Below, piece after piece: positions 45,267-45,853 of a DNA stretch of 45,853 bases (within the stretch, counting starts at the first letter, position 1; the number at the start of each line of letters is the position of its first letter). Position numbers and translations under genes: made by a program. A model generated the notes under the pieces. It did not search any database, was not told where the DNA came from, and saw only the letters and a program-made list of their open reading frames with translations. Origin of the DNA: a virus; the IMG/VR virus record IMGVR_UViG_3300022602_000167, positions 1-45,853 of that record; one strand, 5' to 3'.

Positions 45267-45853
45267 TTAAAATTTTAGTCCGGCAAGTCTGCGAATGTCA
45301 ACGATATTGCTATCGGCATTTGACTCACTGCTATTTTGGTTGTTGGAAATCTTATTTCCGGTTATTTCTTTAGCCTCTACTAGTGCCTGTTTCTTCTGCG
45401 GAGCTTTACCACCAGCAAGAACTGATGGGAGATACTTTTCAAAACTTTCGTTTAGTTTAGTAGTCTTAACGCTCTCCATTAACTCGCTCATGATTTCACG
45501 TTGTTCACTGTTAAGTGGACTTAGTAACTCACTCATGATTTCTTTTCTTTCTGTAGCTTCTTTCAAAGCACGGATTTCAGCTTCTTTACTTTCTAGGATC
45601 TGCTCTGCTTTAACTACCGCTTGAGCGGCTTCTTGCATTGCTTGGTCTTTCAAGTCTATGACTTTGAGTAATTTAGATGTTTCCGATTTTTCATTTAGGT
45701 AGCTGCCTTGATACTCTGCGGCAAACGCCTCGAATAACTTGCGGCCAAAGTCTGCACGACGAGCGGCTTCGATGTCTTCTTTCAATGTCTTCATCTCAGA
45801 ACGTAGTCCTTGACTTACAACACCTTCAACCATCTTAGCGGCACGAGTTACAA
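45267..45853 (-). CDS. 22: Prohead core scaffold protein, gp22-like (5' end outside window)
   Basis: The first ATG is at 45833, but the frame continues open to the window edge (VTRAAK before it), so the protein is probably longer. It is highly charged and coiled-coil-like, with KTLKEDIEAARRADFGRKLF, LKDQAMQEAAQAVVKAEQIL, and a repeated EIMSELL/EIMSELM segment. The tail, NIVDIRRLAGLKF, resembles the ASRF-type end of T4 gp22. The scaffold fills the prohead and is destroyed by the gp21 protease; LSELMES-type (L/I)xE sites occur. It directly precedes gp23, as in T4. Confidence 0.75.
   Translation of the reverse strand, partial: VTRAAKMVEGVVSQGLRSEMKTLKEDIEAARRADFGRKLFEAFAAEYQGSYLNEKSETSKLLKVIDLKDQAMQEAAQAVVKAEQILESKEAEIRALKEATERKEIMSELLSPLNSEQREIMSELMESVKTTKLNESFEKYLPSVLAGGKAPQKKQALVEAKEITGNKISNNQNSSESNADSNIVDIRRLAGLKF

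Noticed and set aside
1-45853. CRISPR array, tRNA genes, transposon or integrase
   Set aside because: No regularly spaced palindromic repeats, no cloverleaf-like segment, and no transposase or integrase motif was noticed in either strand.

Overview
The window is a piece of a T4-like tailed phage (myovirus) genome, most like the cyanophage and pelagic-phage branch. The evidence is a gp23-type major capsid protein next to a gp22-type scaffold, a gp15-type tail completion protein, a gp14-like neck protein, and a long run of AT-rich virion fibre genes. These fibres carry signatures I recognise from marine T4-like phages: the GRISGPL start, the TSTDQDGNF...FTANSDNIVPTQKAIKSYI tail, and the GMxRYN motif. 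Small 2OG-Fe(II) oxygenases and CTAAATA-type late promoters fit the same group. No ribosomal RNA, tRNA, CRISPR or transposon is visible. The host cannot be read from the sequence. All family calls come from pattern recognition, not a search.

Layout. (1) 1-5287, plus strand: the end of the neck protein, gp15, a NUDIX hydrolase, and three small 2-oxoglutarate/Fe(II) oxygenases with one short unknown protein among them, tightly packed with ATGA-type overlaps. (2) About 5305-5332: a bidirectional terminator where the two transcription directions meet. (3) 5331-16766, minus strand: a small unknown gene, three glycine-rich adhesins (1493, 1178 and 722 aa, the last ending in a LamG-like domain), and a protein ending in a peptidase-S74-type intramolecular chaperone. 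(4) 16789-35494, minus strand: a small beta-rich protein and two giant paralogous fibres of 3405 and 2687 aa. (5) 35510-43331, minus strand: a set of smaller fibre/structural proteins. (6) 43414-45853, minus strand: a structural protein, the major capsid protein gp23 and the truncated scaffold gp22.

How it fits together. Nearly everything is a virion part made late in infection. About 30 kb codes for fibres that probably handle host recognition. They are built from a limited kit of reused modules: W/Y sugar-binding-like repeats, beta-helix segments, Asp-box repeats, glycine-rich sheets, a YYV module and a short RP...GMxRYN motif. These modules recur between and inside genes, sometimes as clear insertions into one another, which suggests the locus diversifies by module shuffling. 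The oxygenase cluster may modify virion or host proteins, but that is inference. Three candidate late promoters, two terminators and several intergenic hairpins are visible. The most puzzling spot is the start of gp15: the conserved N-terminus has no ATG, GTG or TTG, but does have a Shine-Dalgarno sequence followed by a hairpin.
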